Source: Photobacterium angustum
Lineage (GTDB): Bacteria; Pseudomonadota; Gammaproteobacteria; Enterobacterales; Vibrionaceae
Reading direction: 5' to 3'
NCBI RefSeq assembly: GCF_002954615.1
Contig: NZ_MSCJ01000001.1
Location: 992,001-1,056,000, forward strand
DNA: 64,000 bases
Shown here: in pieces, positions 16,362-25,458 of the stretch
How positions within the stretch are numbered: the stretch's first letter is position 1
Layout: every line of letters begins with the position of its first letter
Program-made: the position numbers and the translations under genes
The notes under the pieces: generated by a model
The model's input: only the letters and a program-made list of their open reading frames with translations
Databases searched by the model: none
What the model was told of the DNA's origin: nothing

Positions 16362-17065
16362 GCCATCGCTCCTTCAACAACCGTTTTTTTGTTGTTGCTT
16401 GAACCTTCTTGAGCGCTATATTTCGCATCAATTCGTTTAATAATTTGTTGTGTAATTAGAGTGATCACTAAATACACTGCCGCAGCTGTTGCATACCAAG
16501 TAAAACTTTCATGCGTCGCTGCAGAGCTTAACTGTGCTTGTTTTAGAAGATCCGTAACACCGATGAGTGATACCAATGCTGTATCTTTTAATAACACTAA
16601 CCACTGATTAGTTAACCCTGGCAATGCATGACGGATCGCTTGTGGAATAATAATAGCGACAAATGTTCTTGCTTTGCTGATCCCAAGGGCACTGGCTGCT
16701 TCTCTTTGTCCTTTAGGTACTGCTTTAATGGCACCACGGATAGTTTGCGCCGCATAAGAGGCAAAAATCAGTGAAAGCGCAATAACACCTGAAAGAAAAG
16801 GGCTGATCTCGATATAATCACCCGTGATGTAAAATAGAACCTGACCTGAACCAAAAAAGATGAATAAAACAATCAGTAGTTCAGGTAAGCCTCGTAATAC
16901 TGTCACTAGGGCTGTCGTTGGCCACGCCACGAAGCGAAATCGAGACATCTCACCGCCAGCAAACAACATAGCCAGCACCAATCCAACCGCTAAACTGGTA
17001 AAAGCAAGCTGGACTGTCATCCAGCTAGCTTCTAACAGGGAAAGAGAATATCCCGATAACATCAT
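16358..17065 (-). CDS. artQ: Arginine ABC transporter permease ArtQ
   Basis: A 235-residue permease of the same family as ArtM, with about five helices and the ATPase-contact loop AASALGISKARTFVAIIIPQAIR. It starts three bases after the binding-protein gene and overlaps artM. The C-terminus has a short Asn/Lys-rich tail (GSSNNKKTVVE) beyond the usual end. Confidence 0.92.
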   Translation of the reverse strand: MMLSGYSLSLLEASWMTVQLAFTSLAVGLVLAMLFAGGEMSRFRFVAWPTTALVTVLRGLPELLIVLFIFFGSGQVLFYITGDYIEISPFLSGVIALSLIFASYAAQTIRGAIKAVPKGQREAASALGISKARTFVAIIIPQAIRHALPGLTNQWLVLLKDTALVSLIGVTDLLKQAQLSSAATHESFTWYATAAAVYLVITLITQQIIKRIDAKYSAQEGSSNNKKTVVEGAMA

Positions 17066-17068
17066 AAT

Positions 17069-17797
17069 TTACTTACCAAAGTACTTATCAAAAATAACTT
17101 TATACTGACCATCTTGCTTAATTTTAGCGAGTGCCGTATTCAACTGTTTAACCAATTCTTGGTTGCCCTTGTTTACCGCGATACCAAAACCGTTACCGAA
17201 GTATTTAGGGTTCGTCACCGGCTTGCCTACATACGCAAGGTTATCGTCTTTTTTCAGCCATTCTGCGATAACTGCAGTATCACCAAATACCGAATCAATA
17301 CGACCATTTTTCATATCAATAAAGGCATCTTGGTAACTTGTGTAAGGCACTGCAGTTACACCTGGCATTTGATCTGTTAAATAGCTCTGGTGAGTAGAAC
17401 CATTTTGTACCCCAACACGCTTACCCTTCAGAGCGGCGACATCAGTGACTTTACCTTTGATTGAAATAAAGCCAGCAGCGTTATCGTAATAAGGTTGAGT
17501 AAAGCTTACTTGCTGTTGACGTGCTTCAGTAATGTCCATTGCCGAAATAGCCGCATCGTATCGCTTGAATTTAAGAGCTGGAATTAAGCTATCGAAAGAT
17601 TGGTTATGAAAAGTACAGGTAGCATCCATCTCTTTACATAGGGCTTTAGCAATATCGACGTCAAAGCCTTGGATTTGATTATTCTCATCCATGTATTCAA
17701 AAGGGGCATACGTTGCTTCCATCGCAAACTTAATGTCTTGCGCCATAGCTTGAGAAGAAACCAGACCGATAATGCTAGCTAATAAAATTTTATTCAT
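17069..17797 (-). CDS. artI: Periplasmic arginine-binding protein ArtI/ArtJ
   Basis: A 242-residue periplasmic binding protein (family 3). A signal peptide ends at QAMA, then DIKFAMEATYAPFEYMDENNQ, the family's ligand-binding start; GFDVDIAKALC and AAISAMDIT match ArtI/ArtJ. It captures arginine for ArtQM-ArtP. One copy is present, where E. coli has artI plus a separate artJ. Confidence 0.92.
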   Translation of the reverse strand: MNKILLASIIGLVSSQAMAQDIKFAMEATYAPFEYMDENNQIQGFDVDIAKALCKEMDATCTFHNQSFDSLIPALKFKRYDAAISAMDITEARQQQVSFTQPYYDNAAGFISIKGKVTDVAALKGKRVGVQNGSTHQSYLTDQMPGVTAVPYTSYQDAFIDMKNGRIDSVFGDTAVIAEWLKKDDNLAYVGKPVTNPKYFGNGFGIAVNKGNQELVKQLNTALAKIKQDGQYKVIFDKYFGK

Positions 17798-17849
17798 CGC
17801 GATACTCCATGCGTCTTTTACGAACGAATATATAGGGGGATATAATTCG

Positions 17850-18593
17850 TTAATGTTTTAAATAGTCAGCAAATTGTGAGGTTTTAGGGTGACTAAACGC
17901 CTCGTTACTGCCGTGTTCAATAATTTTGCCGTTTTCCATGTAAAGCACATGACTGGCGATTTTTTTTGCAAAATCCACTTCGTGGGTAACCACAACTTGA
18001 GTAATGCCTGTGCCGCTTAATGTTTTGATGATCTGTACAATTTGGCTTGTGATCTCAGGATCAAGTGCCGCAGTAGGCTCATCAAATAACAACACTTCAG
18101 GCTTCATCATCAACGCACGTGCAATTGCAACACGTTGTTGTTGACCGCCAGACAGTTGCAAAGGCCATGCATCGGCTTTGTCTGCTAACTGTAATTTTGA
18201 TAAATGCTCTAACGCTTCTTTTTTCGCTTGCGCTTTATCAATACCGAGCACTTTTACTGGTGCTTCTATTAAATTTTCCAACACAGTTTTGTGGGGCCAC
18301 AAATTGTACTGTTGGAATACCATGCCAACTTTACGACGTAGTTTTAAACCATCTTTTTCAACGATTGTTTTTTTAAAATCAAAATAATTTTCTGCAATAC
18401 TCAGCTCGCCAGCAGAGGCATCTTCCAATAGGTTTAATACCCGTAGTAAAGAGCTTTTACCTGCACCGCTTGGGCCAAGTAAAACCAGCGTTTCACCTTT
18501 ATTACATTCGAAGGTTACATCATGTAAAACCTGATGCTTACCATAGAACTTATCAATGTTTTTTACTTGAATGCCCATGCGCTTATTCTGCAT
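17850..18593 (-). CDS. artP: Arginine ABC transporter ATPase ArtP
   Basis: A 247-residue ATPase. Walker A is GPSGAGKSS, the Q-loop [11 protein letters not shown], the signature LSGGQQQR and Walker [14 protein letters not shown], followed by the switch His in VVTHEVDFA; the sequence follows E. coli ArtP closely. It is first in the artPIQM operon. The start at 18593 has GAGAAC before it; an internal ATG at 18578 is less well placed. I could not find a convincing ArgR box in the AT-rich upstream DNA. Confidence 0.93.
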   Translation of the reverse strand: MQNKRMGIQVKNIDKFYGKHQVLHDVTFECNKGETLVLLGPSGAGKSSLLRVLNLLEDASAGELSIAENYFDFKKTIVEKDGLKLRRKVGMVFQQYNLWPHKTVLENLIEAPVKVLGIDKAQAKKEALEHLSKLQLADKADAWPLQLSGGQQQRVAIARALMMKPEVLLFDEPTAALDPEITSQIVQIIKTLSGTGITQVVVTHEVDFAKKIASHVLYMENGKIIEHGSNEAFSHPKTSQFADYLKH

Positions 18594-18972
18594 TTGTTCT
18601 CACTTGTGGTTTATATTACTTAACTTGGAATTCTATGCAATAAAAAATTAAAAATAATTTAATTTGTTAATTTATTGTTTAATTTTTAGTCTTTTGATGG
18701 TTTTATATTCTAATTAAAACCGTGAGTTAACGTTTAAATGTAGGTGGGATAAATGCTGTAATAGCATATTAACAATTACCTAAGTGGAGTGTTTGTTAAG
18801 AAGAATCCTAATTGGATAATTATTCAAGTTGCGATCGTGTGGTTATGAGTGGGAAAAGATGAGAGTTATAAAAAAGAATAACTTGTGGGAATTATGCTTT
18901 AGAAATACTAAGGGATTTGAATTGATCAGTATCGTAACCTTTGATGATTACTTATAGCTTACGTTTAAGAGA
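18594..18972. other. AT-rich intergenic stretch upstream of artP
   Basis: No frame with a ribosome binding site or family resemblance is seen. It should hold the artP promoter; candidate sites are too weak to name. Confidence 0.5.
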
Positions 18973-19008
18973 AAAACGAGATAGCTTTTTATCTAGCCAT
19001 CTCGTTTA
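18973..19008 (-). terminator. Terminator of the yagU-like gene
   Basis: AAACGAGATAGCT and AGCCATCTCGTTT form a stem of about 13 bp with one mismatch. On the minus strand TTTTTCTC follows. It lies about 80 bases beyond the stop of the minus-strand gene ending at 19091. Confidence 0.7.
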
Positions 19009-19090
19009 TCTTGAACTCATAAACTAACTAAGGTGAAGAGGTGATTTATAAATATTGTTGATGAAATGTATTCTAATCCTTCAAGAAGAA

Positions 19091-19642
19091 TTATTTTTTC
19101 GCCCAGACACCTGTTATTGGTTTAGATAGAATTGCTAATACTGCTATTAAACTAATTTCAATCGAAAAAGACCAACAAATATGTCCGATTAACTCACTCC
19201 AAAATTCATAACCATTTAGATTCCATAACCAACCAGTTTGCCCATTTAAATAAGCTGGGTGTCTAAAGCCAAGAGCTGGTATAAGGAAGCCATGCATTAC
19301 TAGAGTAATAACAATACCGTAAGCAGCACCGTACCAAAGTCTAATTTTTGGAGTTATGGCTGATAAATAAACATAAACAAAAGCAAAAATAAAACTAAAT
19401 AGCCAATGGTAGAGCATTACAGCCCCCGGAATAGTGATTCCTTGGTATACGTAGTCAAGTGAGTGAGAGTTAATACCTAACCACCCAAGCCAAGCATCAA
19501 TGTTTAGAGCTGGGGGTGACATTTCACCAGCAACCCTTGGAGGCATGTTGGCTTCCGTTCCTGATTTTATTAAGGAGCTTATAAAACCGCCAACCAAAGT
19601 AGCATAGAACAAGATAATGTTATTTTGTTTGTTGAATATCAT
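19091..19642 (-). CDS. yagU: YagU-family (DUF1440) inner-membrane protein
   Basis: A 183-residue membrane protein with about four helices. GGFISSLIKSGTEANMPPR near the start, PKIRLWYGAAYG, and SELIGHICWSFSIEI near the end match E. coli YagU in order. YagU is linked to acid tolerance, with no known mechanism. It is transcribed alone, with its own terminator. Confidence 0.82.
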   Translation of the reverse strand: MIFNKQNNIILFYATLVGGFISSLIKSGTEANMPPRVAGEMSPPALNIDAWLGWLGINSHSLDYVYQGITIPGAVMLYHWLFSFIFAFVYVYLSAITPKIRLWYGAAYGIVITLVMHGFLIPALGFRHPAYLNGQTGWLWNLNGYEFWSELIGHICWSFSIEISLIAVLAILSKPITGVWAKK

Positions 19643-19844
19643 TGTAAATCATTTTTAATGTTGAAATGGGGGGAGGCAATTCTATCTACAAACTTTGAAC
19701 ACAAACTTAACAAAAATACACATGCAAAGGCTTTTATTGTATGGAGCCGAAAGGAATAAGCTTCGATATGATAAATATCATATATGAAAAGTAAGATTTT
19801 TATTCGTCTGATTTATTCATTATACATATAAAAATAGATCATCA

Positions 19845-19874
19845 CTTTTTGTTATGTTATAACATAACAAAAAG
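19845..19874. promoter_or_regulatory. Perfect 30-bp palindrome, probable Zur operator
   Basis: The sequence from 19845 to 19874 is an exact palindrome with half-site CTTTTTGTTATGTTA. It contains two overlapping matches to the gamma-proteobacterial Zur box (TGTTATA-N-TATAACA), each with one mismatch. It stands about 120 bases before an operon whose members are typical of zinc starvation. The rest of the gap 19643-19991 is AT-rich with no gene seen. Confidence 0.82.
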
Positions 19875-19991
19875 TTGCTATTTGGTTTATTGTTATATCA
19901 ATACTTTACAACCTTGTTATTGGGCTCTTTTATAGATGATGGAACCAAAGGTTTTGTGTTGTATAGCGAATGAGTAATAAAGAGAATATAA

Positions 19992-20552
19992 ATGCTTAGA
20001 AAAAATCCAACTGGACACATGCCTACTATTTCTGAAACTGCGTTTATTGATCCTACTGCGATTATTTGTGGCAAAGTGATTGTAGAAGATAACGTATTCA
20101 TTGGACCTTATGCCGTAATACGTGCAGATGAAGTGAATGAACTGGGTGAAATGGATACAATTGTGATTAAACGCGATACTAATATACAAGATGGTGTGGT
20201 TATTCATTCAAAAGCTGGGGCTGCAGTCACGATTGGTGAGCGTTCATCTATTGCTCACCGATCAATTATTCATGGACCGTGTGAAGTGAGTGATGATGTG
20301 TTTATTGGTTTCAACTCAGTGGTATTTAATGCCGTTATTGGTAAAGGGTGTGTGATCCGTCATAACTGCGTTGTAGATGGACTAGATCTGCCTGAAAACT
20401 TTCATGTGCCGCCAATGACGAATATTGGTGCAGGTTTTGACTTAAATAGTATTTCGAAAGTCCCACCTGAATACTCTGCGTTTTCTGAATCTGTTGTATC
20501 TGCTAACCATGAACTGGTTCAGGGATACAGGAGGATCGCTAATGAGCTTTAA
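19992..20552 (+). CDS. Gamma-class carbonic anhydrase-like hexapeptide protein
   Basis: A 186-residue left-handed beta-helix protein. The hexapeptide pattern is clear (FIDPTAIICGKVIVEDNVFIG), and the three metal-binding histidines of gamma-carbonic anhydrases are in DGVVIHSK and IAHRSIIHGPC. It is the first gene of a probable Zur-controlled operon; gamma-class enzymes can use iron or cobalt, so it may replace a zinc carbonic anhydrase when zinc is short (inference). AAAGAG lies before the ATG. The next gene overlaps its end by 11 bases. Confidence 0.85.
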   Translation: MLRKNPTGHMPTISETAFIDPTAIICGKVIVEDNVFIGPYAVIRADEVNELGEMDTIVIKRDTNIQDGVVIHSKAGAAVTIGERSSIAHRSIIHGPCEVSDDVFIGFNSVVFNAVIGKGCVIRHNCVVDGLDLPENFHVPPMTNIGAGFDLNSISKVPPEYSAFSESVVSANHELVQGYRRIANEL

Positions 20553-21579
20553 AGTATCATCGCCAATTTTAGCGGTACCAACCAATATTATTACAGGCTT
20601 TCTTGGCGTCGGGAAAACCTCTGCCATTCTTCATTTAATGAAGAATAAGCCTGATTCTGAGCGTTGGGCTGTGCTGGTTAATGAGTTTGGTGAAATTGGT
20701 GTCGATGGTAGTTTACTGCAAGGTCAAAGTGGTAACGAGCAACAAATATTTATTAAGGAAGTACCCGGCGGCTGTATGTGTTGTACCGCTGGTTTACCAA
20801 TGCAGATTGCGCTTAATCAATTACTTTCAGAAGCAAAACCTGATCGTTTGATCATAGAACCCACAGGGCTTGGTCATCCTAAAGAAGTGATGCAAGTACT
20901 ATCTACGGAATACTATCGCGATGTGTTGTCGTTACAGAAAAATATCACTTTAGTGGATGCAAGAAAATTATCCGATCCTCGCTACACCTCACATGACACC
21001 TTTAGGCAGCAGATTGCGATTGCCGATACGGTGGTGGGAAACAAAACCGATCTTTATCAAGCTGGAGATAAAGAAAAGTTGCAAGCTTTTGTCGCGCAAG
21101 TTGCTAACCCCAAAACCCAAGTGATTTTTGCCAAACATGGTGTGATCCCATTTAATGAGTTTGATGGTGAAACCGGTATAGAAGTATTACCGCCGTCTTA
21201 TCTCCATCGTGATAGGCAGACAAGCGTATCTGAAGAAGCACTATCGGAAGAGTTGATGCCTGAAAGTGGCGTGATAAAAGCTACTAACCAAGGTGAAGGT
21301 TTCAAAAGTATTGGCTGGCGTTTTGCATCTGAAAAAGTCTTTGAACGTAAATCATTACATCAGCTCTTTCAAACATTGAATGTTGAGCGAATGAAGGCCG
21401 TGTTTATCACTTCTGATGGGATCTTTGGTTATAACAAAACGGCAGATGGAATCACAGAGGTTGAGCTTGATGAGCGTGCTGAAAGCCGTGTCGAAATTAT
21501 CGCAGATACATTAGATGATGAATTGGAAGGCAAGCTTTTAGATTGTTTGATTGTTAATAACATGAGTGAAATAACATGA
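20542..21579 (+). CDS. COG0523 metal-chaperone GTPase, YeiR-like
   Basis: A 345-residue G3E GTPase. Walker A is TGFLGVGKT, the family metal site is GGCMCC, Walker-type E/D motifs include IEPTGLGHP, and the guanine-specificity motif is NKTD. The order and wording follow E. coli YeiR. These proteins bind zinc and are thought to hand metal to client enzymes; ZNG1/YeiR types help under zinc limitation. ATG at 20542 follows a strong AGGAGG site and overlaps the previous gene. It also overlaps the next gene by four bases, so the three are coupled. Confidence 0.92.
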   Translation: MSFKVSSPILAVPTNIITGFLGVGKTSAILHLMKNKPDSERWAVLVNEFGEIGVDGSLLQGQSGNEQQIFIKEVPGGCMCCTAGLPMQIALNQLLSEAKPDRLIIEPTGLGHPKEVMQVLSTEYYRDVLSLQKNITLVDARKLSDPRYTSHDTFRQQIAIADTVVGNKTDLYQAGDKEKLQAFVAQVANPKTQVIFAKHGVIPFNEFDGETGIEVLPPSYLHRDRQTSVSEEALSEELMPESGVIKATNQGEGFKSIGWRFASEKVFERKSLHQLFQTLNVERMKAVFITSDGIFGYNKTADGITEVELDERAESRVEIIADTLDDELEGKLLDCLIVNNMSEIT

Positions 21580-22010
21580 ACAACACTGAAATTAGAATGC
21601 TAACTGAAGAGCAAATACTGCAAGAGCCTGAAGACAATTACATGGATGACTCTCAATTGGCGTTTTTTAAACAAAGATTGATTGATCTCTATGAGTCGAC
21701 ATCTCATCACATTCAATCTGCGAGAGAGGAGATGGGGCACACGGCAGATGCGAGTGATTTGAGTGATGTCAGTGATCGTGCAACATTAGAAGAGCAATCA
21801 GGTATTGCTTTAAGAATTGTTGAACGTGAACAAAAACTTTTGCCCAAAATAAAATTGGCGTTAGAGCGAATTCGTTTAGGTAATTACGGTTATTGCTTAG
21901 AGTCCGGTGAGCCAATAGGTATTCCTCGGTTACTGATAAGACCGACCGCAGAGTACAGTGCGGACGTAAAATCTTTGATGGAAATGAAAGAAATCCAATA
22001 CAAAGATTGA
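21576..22010 (+). CDS. DksA paralogue without the zinc-finger cysteines (DksA2 type)
   Basis: A 144-residue member of the DksA/TraR family. The coiled-coil tip has DVSDRATLEEQ, keeping the acidic D-x-x-D-x-A motif that reaches the RNA polymerase active site. The C-terminal fold is GYCLESGEPIGIPRLLIRP; only the first of the four zinc-binding Cys is left, the others being Ser, Ala and Val. It should thus work without zinc, as DksA2 does in Pseudomonas under Zur control. Its place in this operon supports the role of a stand-in for DksA when zinc is scarce. The ATG overlaps the stop of the COG0523 gene. Confidence 0.9.
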   Translation: MNNTEIRMLTEEQILQEPEDNYMDDSQLAFFKQRLIDLYESTSHHIQSAREEMGHTADASDLSDVSDRATLEEQSGIALRIVEREQKLLPKIKLALERIRLGNYGYCLESGEPIGIPRLLIRPTAEYSADVKSLMEMKEIQYKD

Positions 22011-22042
22011 TCCTATTTTTTATTATCACTAGGTAGGCTTTT

Positions 22043-22261
22043 ATGAACACAGCGATCATTCCGCAAACTTATCAAGAGTGGCATCACTGCATTACTGTTA
22101 TTTGCCAGCAACCTTTAACTTTATCGTATGTTGAAGAGCGTATTATTGCCCTTAACTCTTCTAAAGACTACATGACGAAAAAATTCGTTCAGTTATATGG
22201 CGAATCACAAAGGCAAAAAACACTGCAATGGTTTGAGCAAGCAAAAAATGAGCTAAAGTGA
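22043..22261 (+). CDS. Small unknown protein in the probable zinc-starvation operon
   Basis: A 72-residue cytosolic protein with no family I recognise. It is mostly helical in character, with WHHC near residues 13-16 and GESQRQKTLQWFEQAKNEL at the end. The His-His-Cys cluster could bind metal, but that is a guess. It starts 32 bases after the DksA-like gene, behind AGGT, and just before the operon terminator, so it is likely co-expressed with the zinc genes. Confidence 0.65.
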   Translation: MNTAIIPQTYQEWHHCITVICQQPLTLSYVEERIIALNSSKDYMTKKFVQLYGESQRQKTLQWFEQAKNELK

Positions 22262-22320
22262 ATCAAAGATGTTTCGAGAATGTAGGCTCTACCTAATACG
22301 CTAAGTGTTGATAAGGCATA

Positions 22321-22350
22321 AAAAAGACCACGCTATGTGGTCTTTTTTCA
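22321..22350. terminator. Terminator of the zinc operon, bidirectional
   Basis: AAAAAGACCAC and GTGGTCTTTTTT pair around a short loop (GCTAT) between convergent genes, with T-runs on both strands. Confidence 0.88.
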
Positions 22351-22364
22351 TTATGGTTTAGCTA

Positions 22365-22622
22365 TTAGCATAGCGAAATAGCGATTTTATTTTCACACCA
22401 TTTGTACACTGTATCTGTTGTCTGCGTTTGACAATTTTGGCAATGCTTCCCGCAAGCCAAAGAAGGCGATGAATCACACTTCTCAACTTTCCCACGTAAA
22501 ATTAATTCATCTAATAATGCACTTAACCAACGTGGCTCACACTTCAAATGCTTTGTAAGCTGGCTAAAGGAAATGACTTTTGCATCACGTACCGTATTTC
22601 TTACTGTAATTAGCGATATCAT
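22365..22622 (-). CDS. feoC: FeoC-like protein
   Basis: A small protein of 85 residues: a winged-helix N-terminal half (MISLITVRNTV...ISFSQLTKHL, PRWLSALLDELILRGKV) and a Cys-rich stretch CX7-CX3-CX2-C as in FeoC, which can hold an Fe-S cluster. FeoC regulates or stabilises FeoB. The ATG at 22622 overlaps the last base of the feoB stop codon (TAATG); an alternative ATG at 22631 adds three residues. Confidence 0.8.
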   Translation of the reverse strand: MISLITVRNTVRDAKVISFSQLTKHLKCEPRWLSALLDELILRGKVEKCDSSPSLACGKHCQNCQTQTTDTVYKWCENKIAISLC

Positions 22623-24955
22623 TAATGGCATCCTCCGCAGTTATGTGTCGCTGGTGAGTCTGGTATCGACATTTGCCAATCGACTTTATTGCATAATCGC
22701 TTAATCCCTATAATAAATGCAGTGACGATACTAAAAGCGAAAAATAACCAAAGCAGGCTCTCTAATGGATGTGCTTTGAAAGTCGCGGTTTGATAGAAGG
22801 CGATTGAAAGCGCATAGGCGACAACCACTCCCCATGCAGTCGATAACCAAGCCCAATTTCGACCAATTTCTTTGGCGATAACACCAATAGTAGAAACGCA
22901 AGGCACGTAGAGTAAAACAAAGATTAAATAAGCATAGGCTCCTGCCATTGAACCAAATTCTTTGTGCATTTGACCCATTGCGGTTGTTCCCATAGAGCCA
23001 TCGGCTTCACTGGCTTTTATCGGGTTTTTCAGTGTTGATAAAGAAAAACTATCGGCAACACCATCAATGGTGTCTTGCCATGCCACTTTTAACTCTGACA
23101 TTAGATGGAAAGATTGCCCATCATCTGCGGCGGCTTGATTGTTACTTAATTCTGCGCTGTATAGGGTATTTAAAGTGCCGACAACCACTTCTTTTGCTAA
23201 AAATCCCGTTAATAGTCCCACACTGGCTGGCCAGTTTTGCTCATTCACGCCAAGGGGAGACAATACAGGTGTTACCCAACGACCAATTTCTGATAAGGCT
23301 GAATTCTGTTGGTTATTGTTTGCAATAACTTGCCCTTCAAAATTTACGCTATTCAACGCCATTACTAGCATACAAATCGGAATGATGATCTTACAGGCTT
23401 TAACTAAAAAGCCACGTAAGCGACTCCAGCTGTGAATTAGCGTCGTTTTAACACTTGGAAGGTGGTAGGTTGGTAATTCCATAATGTAAGGTGATGCTTC
23501 ACCAGTTAATAAGGTTTTCTTTAGTACAAAGCCGGTAATGACAGCGACAAAAATGCCAAGCAAATAAAGCGAAAAAACAATAAAACTGCCCATACCATGG
23601 AAGAAAGCTGCTGAGAAAACACCGAAAATCGCTAATCTTGCACCACATGACATAAAAGGTGCCATCATTGAGGTTAGGATACGATCTCTTGGTGTATCGA
23701 GAGTACGAGATGCCATTATGGATGGTATGTTACAACCAAACCCCACAATAAGAGGAACAAAGGATTTTCCTGGCAATCCAATCGTAGACATAAAGCGATC
23801 AATGACAAACGCTGCTCGCGCCATATAACCACTATCTTCTAATATTGATAGATAAAGGAACATCAAACCAATTTGAGGAATAAAGGGCATAACGGTATTT
23901 ATACCGCCCCCAAGCCCTTGCGCTAAAATGGCTGTGAGCCAACTAGGAAAACCGAGTGATGAACATAACCATGCGGTGCCATTAATGAATATTGCTGCAG
24001 AGCCTTCATCAAAAATAGGTTGAAGCCCACCACCAATATTTATTGATAGCCAAAACATTAAATACATCACGATGAGGAAAATCGGAATCCCCAAATAACG
24101 ATTAAGCACAATCTTATCTATCCATTGAGTCAAATTATGCTGTCCTGCATGATAACTTGAGATGCAATGATGAATGATTTCGGCAACAGTTTGGTAGCGC
24201 GCATCAGCAATTAATAAGTCAATATTTTCATTATGTGTGTTTGAAAAATCAGCTTGTAATTGAGAGACAAAAGAGCCGATATCTGTACCGTTTATATATT
24301 TTTTGGCAGATGAATCTGATTCAAGCAAGCGTATAGCAAGCCACTTCTTTCTATTATTAACGATTATTTGATCTTGGAATACGTCAGAAAGTTGAGAAAT
24401 GCTTTGGTCTAATTCGGGAGGAAATTGAGTAAATAGACGGGGCAGTGATTTTGTCTGTAAATGCTTTTCAATCGAGTCCTTTAAATCATTTAATCCTTTA
24501 GATTTATTTGCAACTAATGAAACAACAGGGCAACCGAGTTCAGATTCCAACTTTTTCGCATCGATATTTATATTTTTTTGTTTAGCAATATCTAACATGT
24601 TAAGTACAATAATGCATGGAATTTTCATTTCAAGCAGCTGTAGTGTTAAATATAAATTTCGTTCAATATTGGCAGCGTCGATAATATTAACAACAAGATC
24701 AGCCTCATCAGAAAGAATGTATTCACAAGCGATGCGCTCATCGAGTGAGCCTTGTTCATCAGATGAAGACATAGAATAAATACCAGGCAAATCTACAATA
24801 TTTATATTCTTATTATGGTAAGAATAGTTGCCTTCTTTTTTATCTACAGTAACTCCAGCCCAGTTGCCTGTGCGTTGTCTTGCGCCAGTTAAGGCATTAA
24901 ACAGTGTCGTTTTTCCACAGTTAGGGTTACCTAGTAAGGCAATAGTATTTGCCAC
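22622..24955 (-). CDS. feoB: Ferrous iron transporter FeoB
   Basis: A 777-residue inner-membrane ferrous iron carrier. The N-terminal G domain has GNPNCGKTT, DLPGIYS and NMLD; the membrane part carries the Gate motifs, including MSCGARLAIFGVF and FVPCVSTIGV-like YVPCVSTIGV. The start is GTG at 24955 behind a strong GGAGGAAT site. feoC follows with overlap. No feoA is present upstream, though feoABC is the usual order. A Fur-like box lies about 70 bases upstream. Confidence 0.95.
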   Translation of the reverse strand: MANTIALLGNPNCGKTTLFNALTGARQRTGNWAGVTVDKKEGNYSYHNKNINIVDLPGIYSMSSSDEQGSLDERIACEYILSDEADLVVNIIDAANIERNLYLTLQLLEMKIPCIIVLNMLDIAKQKNINIDAKKLESELGCPVVSLVANKSKGLNDLKDSIEKHLQTKSLPRLFTQFPPELDQSISQLSDVFQDQIIVNNRKKWLAIRLLESDSSAKKYINGTDIGSFVSQLQADFSNTHNENIDLLIADARYQTVAEIIHHCISSYHAGQHNLTQWIDKIVLNRYLGIPIFLIVMYLMFWLSINIGGGLQPIFDEGSAAIFINGTAWLCSSLGFPSWLTAILAQGLGGGINTVMPFIPQIGLMFLYLSILEDSGYMARAAFVIDRFMSTIGLPGKSFVPLIVGFGCNIPSIMASRTLDTPRDRILTSMMAPFMSCGARLAIFGVFSAAFFHGMGSFIVFSLYLLGIFVAVITGFVLKKTLLTGEASPYIMELPTYHLPSVKTTLIHSWSRLRGFLVKACKIIIPICMLVMALNSVNFEGQVIANNNQQNSALSEIGRWVTPVLSPLGVNEQNWPASVGLLTGFLAKEVVVGTLNTLYSAELSNNQAAADDGQSFHLMSELKVAWQDTIDGVADSFSLSTLKNPIKASEADGSMGTTAMGQMHKEFGSMAGAYAYLIFVLLYVPCVSTIGVIAKEIGRNWAWLSTAWGVVVAYALSIAFYQTATFKAHPLESLLWLFFAFSIVTAFIIGIKRLCNKVDWQMSIPDSPATHNCGGCH

Positions 24956-25458
24956 TATTTATTCCTCCAAACAATTACTTATAGATAAAATGGTTATTTA
25001 AACGATTGATAAGTAGAAATGATATCGCTTATCACTTGCACTTATAAAAATAATACTAATTTCAGTCAATAAATATCTTTATTATGGAAAATAAAAAGGT
25101 GAATAAAAAATTAATATATTTGTTAGTCAATAACTTAGAAGATGTGATATTTATGGGTAATTAAAAATCAAATTTGATACGAATTATATTTCGCCTTCAT
25201 CGTAACGCTTTATTGCATTTAATTATAAAGCTTTTAAAAGTAGTATTCTGTAAATAAACGATGAGTAAGATAAATATCGTTCAATAAATTTTAATACTTA
25301 GTAGTGATATTTAAATCGTTATAGAAGTATATTTAAGTAACTACATGGAGGATTGATACGTATTATCACAATTAATAATAGGGCTTAGAAATTATTTGCT
25401 AGGTTGAAATAGGTTGCTGGAAAAGCAACAAAATTTTCACAGTTTAGGTGGTGATAGT
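24956..25458. other. AT-rich divergent promoter region without a gene
   Basis: The stretch carries the feoB and 25459 promoters and a Fur-like box. I looked for feoA on the minus strand and found no frame of about 75 codons resembling it. Confidence 0.55.
25020..25034. promoter_or_regulatory. Candidate Fur box before feoB
   Basis: TGATATCGCTTATCA fits the 7-1-7 Fur model (TGATAAT-N-ATTATCA) at 11 of 14 positions. It lies about 65 bases upstream of the feoB GTG. FeoB is a classic Fur target, which adds weight. Confidence 0.5.
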
